Shown here: in pieces, positions 43,801-46,642 of the stretch | Position numbering within the stretch: position 1 is the first letter of the stretch | Layout of the letters: each line of letters begins with the position of its first letter | Origin: Steromphala cineraria | Lineage: Eukaryota > Mollusca > Gastropoda > Trochida > Trochidae | Reading direction: 5' to 3' | Assembly: GCA_916613615.1 (NCBI GenBank) | Contig: OU744735.1 | Location: forward strand, 57,280,082-57,344,081 | Length of the DNA: 64,000 bases | Position numbers and translations under genes: made by a program | The notes under the pieces: model-generated | Told to the model about the DNA's origin: nothing | Databases searched by the model: none | The model's input: only the letters and a program-made list of their open reading frames with translations

Positions 43801-46642
43801 CGGTGAGTGGCAACTTGGTGTGAGAGCAATACCAATCGGTGAGTGGCAACTTGGTGTGAGAGCAATACCCATCGATGATTGGCAACTTGGTGTGAGAGCA
43901 ATACCCATCGATGATTGGCAACTTGGTTTGAGAGCAATGCCAATCGGTGAGTGGCAACTTGGTGTGAGAGCAATGCCCATCGGTGAGTGGCAACTTGGTG
44001 TGAGAGCAATACCCATCGGTGAGTGGCAACTTGGTGTGAGAGCAATACCCATCGGTAAGTGGCAACTTGGTGTGAGAGCAATACCCATCGATGATTGGCA
44101 ACTTGGTGTGAGAGCAATACCCATCGATGATTGGCAACTTGGTTTGAGAGCAATGCCAATCGGTGAGTGGCAACTTGGTTTGAGAGCAATACCCATCAGT
44201 GAGTGGCAACTTGGTGTGAGAGCAATACCCATCGGTGAGTGGCAACTTGGTGTGAGAGCAATGCCCATCGGTGAGTGGCAACTTGTTGTGAGAGCAATAC
44301 CCATCGGTGAGTGGCAACTTGGTTTGAGAGCAATGCCCATCGGTGAGTGGCAACTTGGTGTGAGAGCAATACCCATCGGTGAGTGGCAACTTGGTGTGAG
44401 AGCAATACCCATCGGAAAGTGGCAACTTGGTGTGAGAGAAATACCCATCGATGATTGGCAACTTGGTGTGAGAGCAATACCCATCGATGATTGGCAACTT
44501 GGTTTGAGAGCAATGCCAATCGGTGAGTGGCAACTTGGTTTGAGAGCAATACCCATCAGTGAGTGGCAACTTGTTGTGAGAGCAATACCCATCGATGATT
44601 GGCAACTTGGTTTGAGAGCAATACTCATCGGTGAGTGGCAACTTGGTGTGAGAGCAATACCCATCAGTGAGTGGCAACTTGGTGTGAGAGCAATCGGTAC
44701 TGAAAAACGAAAAAACGATCAGCGGCCAAGTGACCCCTATTTCCTCGTGGATTCATTATATTCTTTTTGCAGGTCTGTATGGGCACAGTGCGGTGTACAA
44801 CCCGAGGTCTGACACCATCTACGTGTACGGCGGCTACACGTACAAGTCTGACAGCTGGAAGGTGTCGAGTGACCTGTACACGTACGATGTGGAGGCCGCC
44901 ATGTGGAGCTTGCTCGTACCAGAGGGAAACGATGAGGTCAGTCTTGTAACTGATGTGTCACTTGGAAGTCTCTAACATCTCTCCTTGAAGCTCAGCTGGA
45001 GTTACTTTTAACACTAATTTCTTTCTCGACATTATGTTTCATTTATTGTTGAATTAAAAATTTGCTGGTGCCATTCACCATTGAAACAAGTTTCTAGACA
45101 GCTGATTTAATGGCATTCTTTTAATAACATCACCAATGTTTGGAATTTTCATCTATTGTTATCTGATGGTAAGTCAATGAGTAAATCCAAGACCTGAGAC
45201 ATTTGCTACTGAAACATGATACGTGATGTCCGACTGTCCCATCTAGGCGTCGGCGCGAGCGTTCCACACGGCAGTGGGCCTGCAGGAGGAGATGATGGTG
45301 GTGGTTGGAGGTCAGATGTTGGACGGGGGCGTCGCCCGACACCTACAGATCTACCGCTACAGGTGCAACACACGGCACAGGGTCGACTTCAAGAACAAGT
45401 GTACGTCATTAACATGTTTGGTACAAGTTTTCTTCTCCTCAACAAGTTTCCTCATGGTTTTCTGAGCTCAATAGTTATATTTTTACTTTTTTTGGTATAT
45501 CATATATTGAAATAAGGTTTCTTTCCGTACCCAACTACTGCAACCTCTAATCAGGGTTGATGTTCCTATAATTCTCCAGGAAGGCAAAGGGATGCAATGA
45601 CATTATTCTGTGAAGTCTTCCTTAGATCTAGGGTATTAGAAGTGAATTATGGGAGCTATTACCTTTGAATATCAAGGGTGACGTTATTGATTCTGTAAAT
45701 CACTGGTGCATTTTCTCTGTGAACTCATTTCTTATCCATAACCTTTTATGCAGCTATTCAGATCTATGCCGATTGCATATAATAACCCTCAACTATCACA
45801 TTACTTTTACCATCAAAACCACTTGATCTGCTTAGAAGAATAGTTATTCCCATAGATTATTCCTCCTGGAAGACTTCAGTAACACATGCAGCATTTAAAG
45901 AGTGTTCACAATCTCAATTACTGTTGCAGACGTACACTCGGAATATGCTGCCTCGGTAGTCGGAGTGAAGGCCGTTGTGAGTCATGGCTCTATTTACTTG
46001 TTCGGTGGCTTCTCGGGGACGACGGTGGGGAGTCTCTCTCGTCTGACGATGCTAAAGGACGTGTGTAGTCTGCTTGACCAGAACACCTGCTACAAACTCC
46101 CGGGCTGCTCGCCGTGCGTCATCGAGGTGGAGAACAAGGCCAACAAGAGTCTGTGCTACTCCAGCACCAGCAAGAGGCCTGATGGGTGGGTAGCCCCTTC
46201 TTAGGCTATTTGTGCTTGAAGACAGTGTTTAGATAAACTTTGGTAACACGCCCAAAGCAGGTATTTTAAATATTTCCATGGTTTATTTGAATAAAATCCT
46301 TGAATAGTTACCAGCATGGACAGAAAAGAACTGGGTCCAGGCTGGTGGATGTGGTCTATTTCATGCATTGATGTTGTGTGACAATTATATTTCGGTTCTC
46401 ACCATCTGCAATAGTATAAATTCTTGTTCTTACCTTGGTCATCTCCCACAAGACCACCAGCGTGGACTAACAAAACATGTACAGACCTAAAAAAAACTTT
46501 TATTATCTTCTTCAGGTGTCGGAGTGATGTAGCCCAGAAGCTGGAGTGTAACAACCTGTGGTTCAACTCCACCAACTGCTACCGCTACTCCACGTGCTCC
46601 CAGTGTCTCGCCGTCTACCCTCCCTTCAAGGGACAGGCCCAG
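10646..46642 (+). CDS. MEGF8 orthologue, exons 1-24 (3' end outside window)
   Basis: Joined exons give 1925 codons. Domain order by residue: signal peptide 1-26; CUB1 about 27-138; two EGF modules about 138-205; six Kelch blades about 215-545 (FGGF, FGGI, FGGK, FGGY, YGGN, AGGY); PSI/cysteine-rich region about 555-1085; EGF about 1108-1157; two laminin-type EGF about 1157-1280; CUB2 about 1285-1430; EGF about 1430-1500; second six-blade Kelch about 1515-1850 (FGGY, FGGF, IGGF, YGGY, VGGQ, FGGF); PSI start about 1860-1925. Attractin has only one CUB plus Kelch block, so the double layout identifies MEGF8. In vertebrates MEGF8 is a large single-pass membrane protein that works with MOSMO and the E3 ligase MGRN1 to lower surface Smoothened and damp Hedgehog signalling; it also matters for left-right patterning and BMP-dependent axon growth. 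The same role here is inference. All 23 junctions agree in phase. The vertebrate protein is about 2800 residues, so roughly the last third, including the membrane helix, is missing from the window. Confidence 0.93.
10821..11605. other. Intron 1, 5' part, nothing recognised
   Basis: AT-rich intron sequence following the exon 1 donor. No coding or repeat structure was recognised. Confidence 0.5.
11606..12993. mobile_element. Dispersed repeat of the TAGCTCACC...GGTGAGCT type
   Basis: Begins TTTAGCTCACCTTTACAAAG, followed by a TCCGTCGTCCGTCTGTCCGTC run, and ends near TTTTAAGGTGAGCTTCTGTA, so the ends are inverted copies of AGCTCACCTT. Inside, one segment of about 120 bp occurs twice (about 11693-11816 and 11850-11968) and another of about 85 bp twice (about 12285-12368 and 12770-12853). 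I recognise this style from mollusc genomes as a high-copy non-coding repeat; exact family unknown. Confidence 0.65.
12994..13600. other. Intron 1, nothing recognised
   Basis: No coding or repeat structure was recognised. The minus-strand frame at 13005-13256 shows no motif. Confidence 0.45.
13608..13728 (+). repeat. Dispersed short repeat, copy 1 of 3
   Basis: Contains CCTGTCCTGATAAATTAATT, TTGGTCAATTCCTTAGGGGA, a poly-A-rich middle, AGCCAGTTTAAGGGTTGG and GGACGGGCTATATTTTAAAC. Related copies lie at about 22001-22161 (same strand) and 32000-32148 (opposite strand). Confidence 0.8.
13729..15728. other. Intron 1, nothing firmly recognised
   Basis: No exon-like coding sequence. Around 14760-15060 there are repeated AAGGTCA-type phrases (AAGGTCAAAGGTCATGAG, CAAGGTCACAGTAAGGTCAT) of the kind found in high-copy mollusc repeats, so this is probably an old repeat copy. 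Small open frames at 15033-15401 on both strands have no motif. Confidence 0.4.
15729..17552. mobile_element. TAGCTCATC dispersed repeat with eight or so internal 180-bp units
   Basis: Opens with TAGCTCATCAGGACTGAAAG and a tract of GTCCGTCCGTCGTCC, and closes with TAGCTCATCTTGCCTG and GATGAGCTACAGAGCCAATG. Between about 15880 and 17310 a unit of about 180 bp recurs, each copy carrying GACCCCAAATAGGGTCACAG, TTTTCATCTTCTTCTCCAGT and TGTGCAGACTCCTTGG. The AGGGTCACAGGGGTCACAAC phrase is conserved across copies. No protein is encoded. A related 3' end fragment lies at about 18960-19003. Confidence 0.75.
17583..17778. repeat. 63-bp tandem repeat, three copies
   Basis: Units starting near 17588, 17651 and 17714 share TTATCCCTGTGTTTAGTGTA, TTATATAGGTATATGTAGTT and CACCTGACAAGCTG or a close variant. 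No known function. Confidence 0.9.
17817..18071 (+). mobile_element. TATGCCCCCG dispersed repeat
   Basis: Runs from TTTTATGCCCCCGAATCGGA to TCCGGGGGCATTCGTGTTTC with an internal CTGTCCGTCTGTCCGTCCG tract and ACCTTGTGACCTTGACCTTG. The CCCCCG and CGGGGG ends are inverted. I recognise it as a high-copy bivalve-type repeat. It is non-coding. Confidence 0.7.
18072..20062. other. Intron 1, 3' part, with repeat fragments
   Basis: No exon recognised. Fragments seen: a TAGCTCATC-family 3' end at about 18960-19003 (GATAAGCTACATAGCTAAAG) and a block rich in AAAAGTACTGGAATTTT phrases at about 19555-19690 with an isolated piece at 19888-19935, probably an old MITE. The polypyrimidine-poor acceptor at 20061-20062 ends the 9.2-kb intron. 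Confidence 0.45.
20063..20226 (+). CDS. MEGF8 exon 2: middle of CUB1
   Basis: Acceptor GTGATTGCAG precedes 20063. Reads AGGENKTIQLEFKSM, TECSFDFLFVYDG and PVIATSGY, with the CUB signature of aromatic residues around FDFLFVYDG. Ends in phase 0 at a GTGAGT donor (20227). Phase matches exon 1 (one base plus two). Confidence 0.93.
20227..20723. other. Intron 2, nothing recognised
   Basis: A 497-bp intron with no repeat or coding structure noticed. Confidence 0.6.
20724..21864 (+). CDS. MEGF8 exon 3: CUB1 end, two EGF modules, five Kelch blades
   Basis: A single 1141-bp exon, by far the largest. It finishes CUB1 (MLLYLFSDRNYKLAGFEANY), then EGF modules CPYNCSGNGQC...CRC and CPNDCSGNGEC...CVCGAGYSGRSC, then Kelch blades beginning LWIFGGFDLNN, FYIFGGIL, VYLFGGK, LVVFGGYM and LVIYGGNTH. 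The Cys-containing HLGCHMWV near the end is characteristic of the attractin/MEGF8 fifth blade. The donor is ACGG|GTCAGT at 21865. The open frame continues to 21911, but the downstream residues do not resemble the family, whereas splicing here joins exon 4 in frame. Confidence 0.92.
22001..22161 (+). repeat. Dispersed short repeat, copy 2 of 3
   Basis: Shares CCTGTCCTGAAGATTCATTG, GGTCAATTCCTTTGGGAAA, CAAGGACTGGCTGACGGGC and ATATTTTAAACACC with the copies at 13608 and 32000. Internally the phrase AGTTACCAGTCCTGACCAAA is itself tandemly repeated about three times. Confidence 0.85.
22779..22938. repeat. 40-bp tandem repeat, four copies
   Basis: Units begin at 22779, 22819, 22859 and 22899 with TTCTGGTACAAGTAGGCTAT and are almost identical. 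Confidence 0.95.
23621..23781 (+). CDS. MEGF8 exon 4: sixth Kelch blade
   Basis: Acceptor TTCATGTGCAG. The two leading bases complete the Gly codon from exon 3, then LSSSSLTKPKIGRFGHIALA and IMLLAGGYSGRVQGDLMAFK, matching the closing blade of the first MEGF8 propeller. Ends in phase 0 after CAG at donor GTAAAC (23782). Confidence 0.93.
23889..24384. mobile_element. hAT-like MITE
   Basis: Starts TAGGGCTGTGTATTG and ends CAATAATATTGCACACCCTTA, giving inverted ends of the TAGGGNTGTG kind typical of hAT elements. The interior is rich in TATTGCGATA phrases and has no transposase. A clear 8-bp target duplication was not found. Confidence 0.6.
25076..25246. repeat. Perfect 81-bp inverted repeat with 9-base loop
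   Basis: The arm at 25076-25156 (GGAAGACAAGAGTGATTCTA ... CCGTTA) is exactly reverse-complementary to 25166-25246, separated by TATGCTTGA. The short direct repeat GTATATACAATCA occurs near both sides (about 25026 and 25247). It may be a foldback transposable element or a recent templated inversion. Confidence 0.95.
25586..26035. mobile_element. TA-flanked inverted-repeat element, possibly pogo/Tigger-like
   Basis: TACAGTAGAACACAGATATA at 25586-25605 is matched by the inverse of TATATCCGTGTGCTACTGTA at 26016-26035 with two mismatches. Both ends carry TA. The CAGTAG terminus resembles pogo/Tigger elements. No complete transposase is inside the 450 bp. Confidence 0.65.
26080..26250 (+). CDS. 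MEGF8 exon 5: first PSI-type module
   Basis: Acceptor CATTCACAG. Reads STSFNTNSTSDHCQDYV, CLGDPECRHC and VNCYHRTRRD, a cysteine pattern of a PSI (plexin-semaphorin-integrin) module that follows the first propeller in MEGF8. Ends in phase 0 at GTAAGT (26251). Confidence 0.9.
26480..26790. repeat. Two-copy duplication spanning the exon 6 acceptor
   Basis: A segment with ATGGGGCAAC, ACAAGCAGCTTACCAAC, TTTTGCCTTTACATTACCT and TCTAATGGACACATCTCCTT occurs twice, offset 166 bp. The upstream copy carries its own CAG at 26622-26624 and the first 14 or so codons of exon 6 (FCKDNSEDIPILAS) before diverging, so it is a decoy exon start at 26625. Confidence 0.9.
26791..26986 (+). CDS. MEGF8 exon 6: second PSI-type module
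   Basis: Acceptor TCACAAGCAG. Reads FCKDNNEDIPILASNCPGIC, then LHSCAAC and CMWCVKEATCQKQT, the CxWC core of a PSI module. An alternative acceptor three bases upstream (CAAG|CAG) would add one Gln. Ends after one base at donor GTATGT (26987). Confidence 0.9.
26987..28111. other. Intron 6
   Basis: 1.1 kb. Contains the 21-bp minisatellite at 27300-27662. Nothing else was recognised. Confidence 0.6.
27300..27662. repeat. 21-bp minisatellite, about 17 copies
   Basis: Unit CATTGTGCAGTCTCATGTTT plus C, with C/T variation (TTTCCATTG or TTTCTATTG) and a few shortened units. Because the unit is divisible by three, long open frames appear in every frame on both strands; these are by-products of the repeat. 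Confidence 0.97.
28112..28284 (+). CDS. MEGF8 exon 7: post-propeller region
   Basis: Acceptor TTTCTACTCCCAG. Reads DPQVTCKSGTETPSR, EGWWRGVSTNL, QCVAEDFPAGLHWIKYKNP and FPDE. The DFPAGL phrase followed by NAS is family-typical for this inter-module stretch. Ends in phase 0 at GTACCT (28285). Confidence 0.88.
28285..28752. other. Intron 7, nothing recognised
   Basis: A 468-bp AT-rich intron without visible repeats. Confidence 0.6.
28753..28968 (+). CDS. MEGF8 exon 8: beta-rich segment between PSI modules
   Basis: Acceptor GCTCATTCCCAG. Reads VTIIRKSETKLLFVYSF, IQGSFVYSARLMGYIHPL and GVLFLSRDATVDKK, matching the region of MEGF8 between its first PSI modules. It is 72 codons in phase 0. Its donor GTCTGT (28969) is weak and lies directly against a minisatellite. 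Confidence 0.9.
28978..29612. repeat. 19/20-bp minisatellite next to exon 8, about 32 copies
   Basis: Units of TCATTTAGCTAAAACCTTAG or TCATTTAGCTAGAACCTCG begin about ten bases after the exon 8 donor and fill most of intron 8. Two unit types alternate in irregular blocks. It does not contain the splice site itself. Confidence 0.97.
29613..29984. other. Intron 8 remainder, nothing recognised
   Basis: AT-rich intron sequence ending in a good polypyrimidine tract (TTTCCTTCTTTCAG). Confidence 0.6.
29985..30464 (+). CDS. MEGF8 exon 9: PSI modules 3 and start of 4
   Basis: 160 codons in phase 0. Reads ELVVNLTKQRMYNMTK, PVFPNVMRGMKYFMEQET, then a PSI core CSDHYNCLSCLTDTLC-SWCLESNTC and the beginning of the next module CEYHVSCQSCAS. 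Donor GTGAGT at 30465. Confidence 0.93.
30465..31384. other. Intron 9
   Basis: 920 bp. A SINE-like tail is visible at 31187-31254 (ATTGCCCAAGCGGCGCTAAA then ACTCACTCACTCACTCAC). The rest is unrecognised. Confidence 0.55.
31187..31254 (+). repeat. SINE-like tail
   Basis: GCAATATTGCCCAAGCGGCG followed by CTAAACAATAACTCACTCAC. Related ends occur at about 31619-31658 and 36362-36410, and the opposite orientation at about 39898-39950 (GTGAGTGAGTGAGTTGGGGG). Confidence 0.6.
31385..31488 (+). CDS. MEGF8 exon 10: rest of PSI module 4
   Basis: Acceptor TTGTCCCCAG. Reads DPLCEWMAPDGQCTRWGRL and AEDCNPPCH, completing the module begun in exon 9. Ends after two bases of a Thr codon at GTACGT (31489). 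A second copy of this donor surrounding lies at 31599. Confidence 0.88.
31489..32354. other. Intron 10 with duplicated donor region
   Basis: GTACGTCTCT at 31489 recurs at 31599, and GGATGTCTCAAAAAGTCATA recurs about 165 bp apart, so the first part of the intron is duplicated. A SINE-like tail (31619-31658) sits in the second copy. Copy 3 of the short dispersed repeat is at 32000-32148. Confidence 0.75.
32000..32148 (-). repeat. Dispersed short repeat, copy 3 of 3 (inverted)
   Basis: Reverse complement of the copies at 13608 and 22001: AAATATAGCCCGTCCGCCAG, CCTTGACTGGCTACTTTTTG, GGAATTGACCAATTAATTTT and CAGGACAGGCTGG. Confidence 0.85.
32355..32617 (+). CDS. MEGF8 exon 11: PSI modules 5 and 6
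   Basis: Acceptor CATACCGCAG. The first base completes Thr, then LSNCSECINGKEKCAWCKNT and CLPFSDYVTRYLMGEC, then CAAFNSCKTCIENFGCGWCG. Both contain the CxWC core. Ends after one base at GTGAAT (32618). Confidence 0.93.
32618..33066. other. Intron 11, nothing recognised
   Basis: 449 bp, AT-rich, without repeats noticed. Confidence 0.6.
33067..33292 (+). CDS. MEGF8 exon 12: calcium-binding-type EGF module
   Basis: Acceptor TATTTCTCCAG. Reads GTSDGSNCSVLI, YDVCVDVEECLLGLHDCHPN and CRNTYESYECHCNQGFYDNG. The DVEEC start with later N, Y/F and CxC pattern is that of a calcium-binding EGF. Ends after two bases at GTAAGT (33293). Confidence 0.94.
33489..34411. repeat. 42-bp minisatellite, about 22 copies
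   Basis: Unit GTTCATTCAGTGCTGGTGAT then GGTTGCAGACCCTGGGGTGT plus AG, with 41-bp variants lacking a T and GGAGATGG/GGTGATGG variants. Four- to five-unit blocks recur, showing block duplication. Open frames inside are repeat by-products. Confidence 0.97.
34739..35136. repeat. Duplicated segment containing the exon 13 acceptor
   Basis: ATTCCTATTTTCAGGTGTTT occurs at 35123 and again 135 bp upstream (decoy exon start 35002). The intervening GTCAACAATTTTATGTCTTT to GACTTGTCGCTAAACC block also has an older copy at about 34739-34810. The decoy reads into stops after a few codons. Confidence 0.85.
35137..35363 (+). CDS. MEGF8 exon 13: EGF end and laminin-type EGF 1
   Basis: Reads TCFHTCVHGNCSGPENYQC, CQIGWTGMDCNTNCGCNNHS, CDECQHHTTGPNCSQCSPGS and YGDPLT. 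The CxCNxH start and CxxCxxxTTGxxCxxC pattern is that of a laminin-type EGF. Ends after one base at GTACTG (35364). Confidence 0.94.
35925..36005. repeat. Short tandem repeat with two TGACGTCA palindromes
   Basis: Three related units of about 33 bp read ACAATGTTATGACGTCATAA, AAATGCTATGACGTCATAAA and ACAATGCTATGACATCACTG. TGACGTCA, the full cAMP-response element, is present at 35936-35943 and 35969-35976. Function is unproven. Confidence 0.7.
36100..36239. repeat. Imperfect inverted repeat, arms about 60 bp
   Basis: CTCACCCTTGTGTCTTATGA at 36102 is the near inverse of GAAGACACTTGGGTGAG, and TATCAAATATATCAACAC is mirrored by GTGTTGATATATTTGATA. A foldback or MITE remnant. Confidence 0.8.
36329..36367 (+). 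pseudogene. Decoy copy of the exon 14 start
   Basis: GTCCACCCAGGTTGTACCCT, 119 bp upstream of the true exon 14 junction (CCTACCCAGGTTGCACCCTG), carries the same acceptor and a decayed exon start reading CTLCC before a stop. Confidence 0.8.
36448..36589 (+). CDS. MEGF8 exon 14: laminin-type EGF 2
   Basis: Reads GCTLCDCNGHGDMVRGECN, QCYCTDNTRGKNCESC and GYYGDA, the CxCNGH and TRGxxC pattern of laminin EGF repeats. Ends after two bases of Trp at GTATGT (36590). Confidence 0.94.
36590..37094. other. Intron 14
   Basis: 505 bp. A phrase GCCGCTATATAAATGGACTT followed by (ATT)n at about 36848-36881 looks like the 3' end of a tRNA-derived SINE. Otherwise nothing was recognised. Confidence 0.5.
37095..37326 (+). 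CDS. MEGF8 exon 15: start of CUB2
   Basis: Acceptor AATTTGCAG. The first base completes Trp, then NGGKCYLQCDGRMI, NIYCLWILTYFD, PPLSMRLHAPTIIISIEGD and VDCGR. Ends in phase 0 at GTACGT (37327). A copy of this donor (GAAGGGTACGTAGCTTTACC) lies about 146 bp downstream at 37472. Confidence 0.93.
37868..39257 (+). repeat. 106-bp array of exon 16 acceptors, about 13 copies
   Basis: Each unit has ACCTTCCTTTATGCAG followed by GACTCTGTGTATGTATTTGA and then GAACAATCTAAGGAACAGTG. The bases after CAG copy the first 15 or so of exon 16. Junction positions are 37977, 38083, 38189, 38295, 38401, 38507, 38613, 38719, 38825, 38930, 39036 and 39142, with a degenerate unit before the first. Every unit hits TGA within 8 to 13 codons in the gene's frame, so use of these acceptors would truncate the protein. 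Neighbouring copies are nearly identical, so expansion is recent. Confidence 0.95.
39238..39377 (+). repeat. 60-bp array, two extra in-frame exon 16 starts
   Basis: Junctions TATGCAG|GACTCTG at 39258, 39318 and 39378 are exactly 60 bp apart. The first two units read DSVYVYDGIPD then CNYLPFFMQ and run without a stop into the third, which continues into the real exon. Upstream acceptor choice would therefore insert 20 or 40 residues into CUB2. Confidence 0.95.
39378..39552 (+). CDS. MEGF8 exon 16: middle of CUB2
   Basis: Reads DSVYVYDGIPDFVNGPRD, AVLLGAFCGMNPGTDLVVQA and SGTIVIYFEADLT. I place the start at the third of three 60-bp acceptor copies because it leaves a normal CUB spacing; the earlier copies are in frame and cannot be excluded. 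Ends after one base at GTACAA (39553). Confidence 0.88.
39553..40854. other. Intron 16
   Basis: 1.3 kb. Most notable is a 466-bp long inverted-repeat element (39746-40211). The remainder is AT-rich and unrecognised. Confidence 0.6.
39746..40211. mobile_element. MITE with inverted repeats of about 100 bp
   Basis: ATCCTCGATAATCCAGCGCT, ATCTACACTACAAGCCCTGG and AATTACCTCCCTTT at the left return inverted as AAAGGGAGGTAATAGGGTTT, CCAGGACTTGTAGTGTAGAT and AGCGCTGGGTTATCGAGGAT at the right. The centre holds GTGAGTGAGTGAGTTGGGGG, itself a common dispersed motif, so one element may have inserted in another. Confidence 0.8.
40855..41045 (+). CDS. MEGF8 exon 17: end of CUB2 and EGF
   Basis: Acceptor CTGTCCCCAG. 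Reads ASTKTHGFNASYQVIKCPDQ, CVDGQCVCQPGYGGYFCEIE and CPKNCSYMLGQGECNKL. This repeats the CUB to EGF transition seen in exon 3. Ends in phase 0 at GTGAGT (41046). Confidence 0.94.
41046..41424. other. Intron 17, nothing recognised
   Basis: 379 bp, AT-rich. Confidence 0.6.
41425..41720 (+). CDS. MEGF8 exon 18: EGF end and Kelch 2 blade 1
   Basis: Acceptor TTCTATCTAG. Reads DYGVCSCNPGFGGPACDTVM, then PRVGHTLTTCGGAHLFLFGG and LLNDMWIYDISLSTW. GC-rich with C runs unlike its flanks, as usual for these exons. Ends after two bases of Arg at GTTTGT (41721), a weaker donor. Confidence 0.92.
41721..42041. other. Intron 18, nothing recognised
   Basis: 321 bp without visible repeats. Confidence 0.6.
42042..42192 (+). 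CDS. MEGF8 exon 19: Kelch 2 blade 2
   Basis: Acceptor TCTCTCTGTGCAG. Reads YYQAAACIPKRKIIYVFGGF and ATNELWKFNIESRIWSREE. Ends in phase 0 at GTGTGT (42193). Confidence 0.92.
42193..42661. other. Intron 19, unique part
   Basis: AT-rich intron sequence before the exon 20 acceptor array. Nothing was recognised. Confidence 0.6.
42680..43324 (+). repeat. 69-bp in-frame array of exon 20 acceptors, 10 junctions
   Basis: Junctions GTGTTGCAG|GT occur every 69 bp from 42704 to 43325 (42704, 42773, 42842, 42911, 42980, 43049, 43118, 43187, 43256, 43325). Each unit after CAG reads VSSYVPPLAGHSM then SSLMNVNVLQ, 23 codons without a stop, and flows in frame into exon 20. Copies differ by C/T at GGTGTCGAG/GGTCTCGAG and GCCGG/GCTGG. 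The first 13 residues duplicate the true exon start; the remaining ten are translated intron end. Confidence 0.96.
43325..43514 (+). CDS. MEGF8 exon 20: Kelch 2 blade 3
   Basis: Minimal form. Reads VSSYVPPLAGHSMNQVQDTT, LVLIGGFTTESYFSDKVYEY and DRWKMYSMDNLTGAIPI. It starts at the last of ten acceptor copies and ends after one base of Gly at the first of 33 donor copies (GTGAGT, 43515). Exon 19 ends in phase 0 and exon 21 starts with two bases, so both junctions fit. Longer in-frame versions using other copies are possible. Confidence 0.9.
43515..44698 (+). repeat. 36-bp in-frame array of exon 20 donors, 33 copies
   Basis: From 43515 to 44667 the phrase ATACCCATCGGTGAGTGGCA recurs exactly every 36 bp, 33 times. 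Each unit is 12 codons, AIPIGEWQLGVR, open throughout. The exon end ATCG and donor GTGAGT are repeated in each. Seven copies read CGATGATT (GDD in place of a GT donor) and one reads CGGAAAGT, so 25 keep a GT; two are GTAAGT. Blocks such as GKW-DDW-DDW-GEW recur, showing multi-unit duplication. Confidence 0.97.
44773..44936 (+). CDS. MEGF8 exon 21: Kelch 2 blade 4
   Basis: Acceptor TCTTTTTGCAG. Two bases complete Gly, then LYGHSAVYNPRSDTIYVYGG and SSDLYTYDVEAAMWSLLVPE. GLYGHSAVY is a strongly conserved MEGF8 phrase. Ends in phase 0 at GTCAGT (44937). Confidence 0.94.
44937..45246. other. Intron 21, nothing recognised
   Basis: 310 bp. Confidence 0.6.
45247..45400 (+). CDS. MEGF8 exon 22: Kelch 2 blade 5
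   Basis: Acceptor CCCATCTAG. Reads ASARAFHTAVGLQEEMMVVV, GGQMLDGGVARHLQIYRYRC and VDFKNK. Ends after one base at GTACGT (45401). Confidence 0.92.
45401..45929. other. Intron 22, nothing recognised
   Basis: 529 bp without visible repeats. Confidence 0.6.
45930..46185 (+). CDS. MEGF8 exon 23: Kelch 2 blade 6 and linker
   Basis: Acceptor TACTGTTGCAG. Reads YVHSEYAASVVGVKAVVSHG, SIYLFGGFSGTTVGSLSRLT, then CSLLDQNTCYKLPGCSPCVI, the first cysteines after the propeller. Ends after two bases of Gly at GTGGGT (46186), which alone gives the right phase into exon 24. Confidence 0.9.
46186..46515. other. Intron 23, nothing firmly recognised
   Basis: 330 bp. The stretch 46295-46365 has weak likeness to the short dispersed repeat (GTTACCAGCATGGACAGAAA, CAGGCTGGTGGATG), too weak to call. 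Confidence 0.5.
46516..46642 (+). CDS. MEGF8 exon 24: start of a PSI module
   Basis: Acceptor ATCTTCTTCAG. The first base completes Gly, then CRSDVAQKLECNNLWFNST and CYRYSTCSQCLAVYPPFKG, ending GQAQ in phase 0 at donor GTAACT (46643). The remaining half of the PSI module (normally with a CxWC core) is not in the window, because the sequence passes into a tandem array. The window ends with the gene incomplete. Confidence 0.9.

Noticed and set aside
42666..44677. Minus-strand open frames of 231 to 439 codons.
   Set aside because: Antisense shadows of the 69-bp and 36-bp arrays, open only because the unit length is divisible by three.
42623..44812. A 729-codon continuous open frame that could be called one gene or one giant exon.
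   Set aside because: It joins the acceptor array, exon 20 and the donor array. It ends in the wrong frame across exon 21, so unspliced reading is not the normal product; I annotate exon 20 and the arrays separately.
10646..46642. Assignment to attractin (ATRN) or attractin-like 1.
   Set aside because: Those have a single CUB/Kelch block and a C-type lectin domain after it; here two CUB/EGF/Kelch blocks separated by PSI and laminin EGF modules are present.
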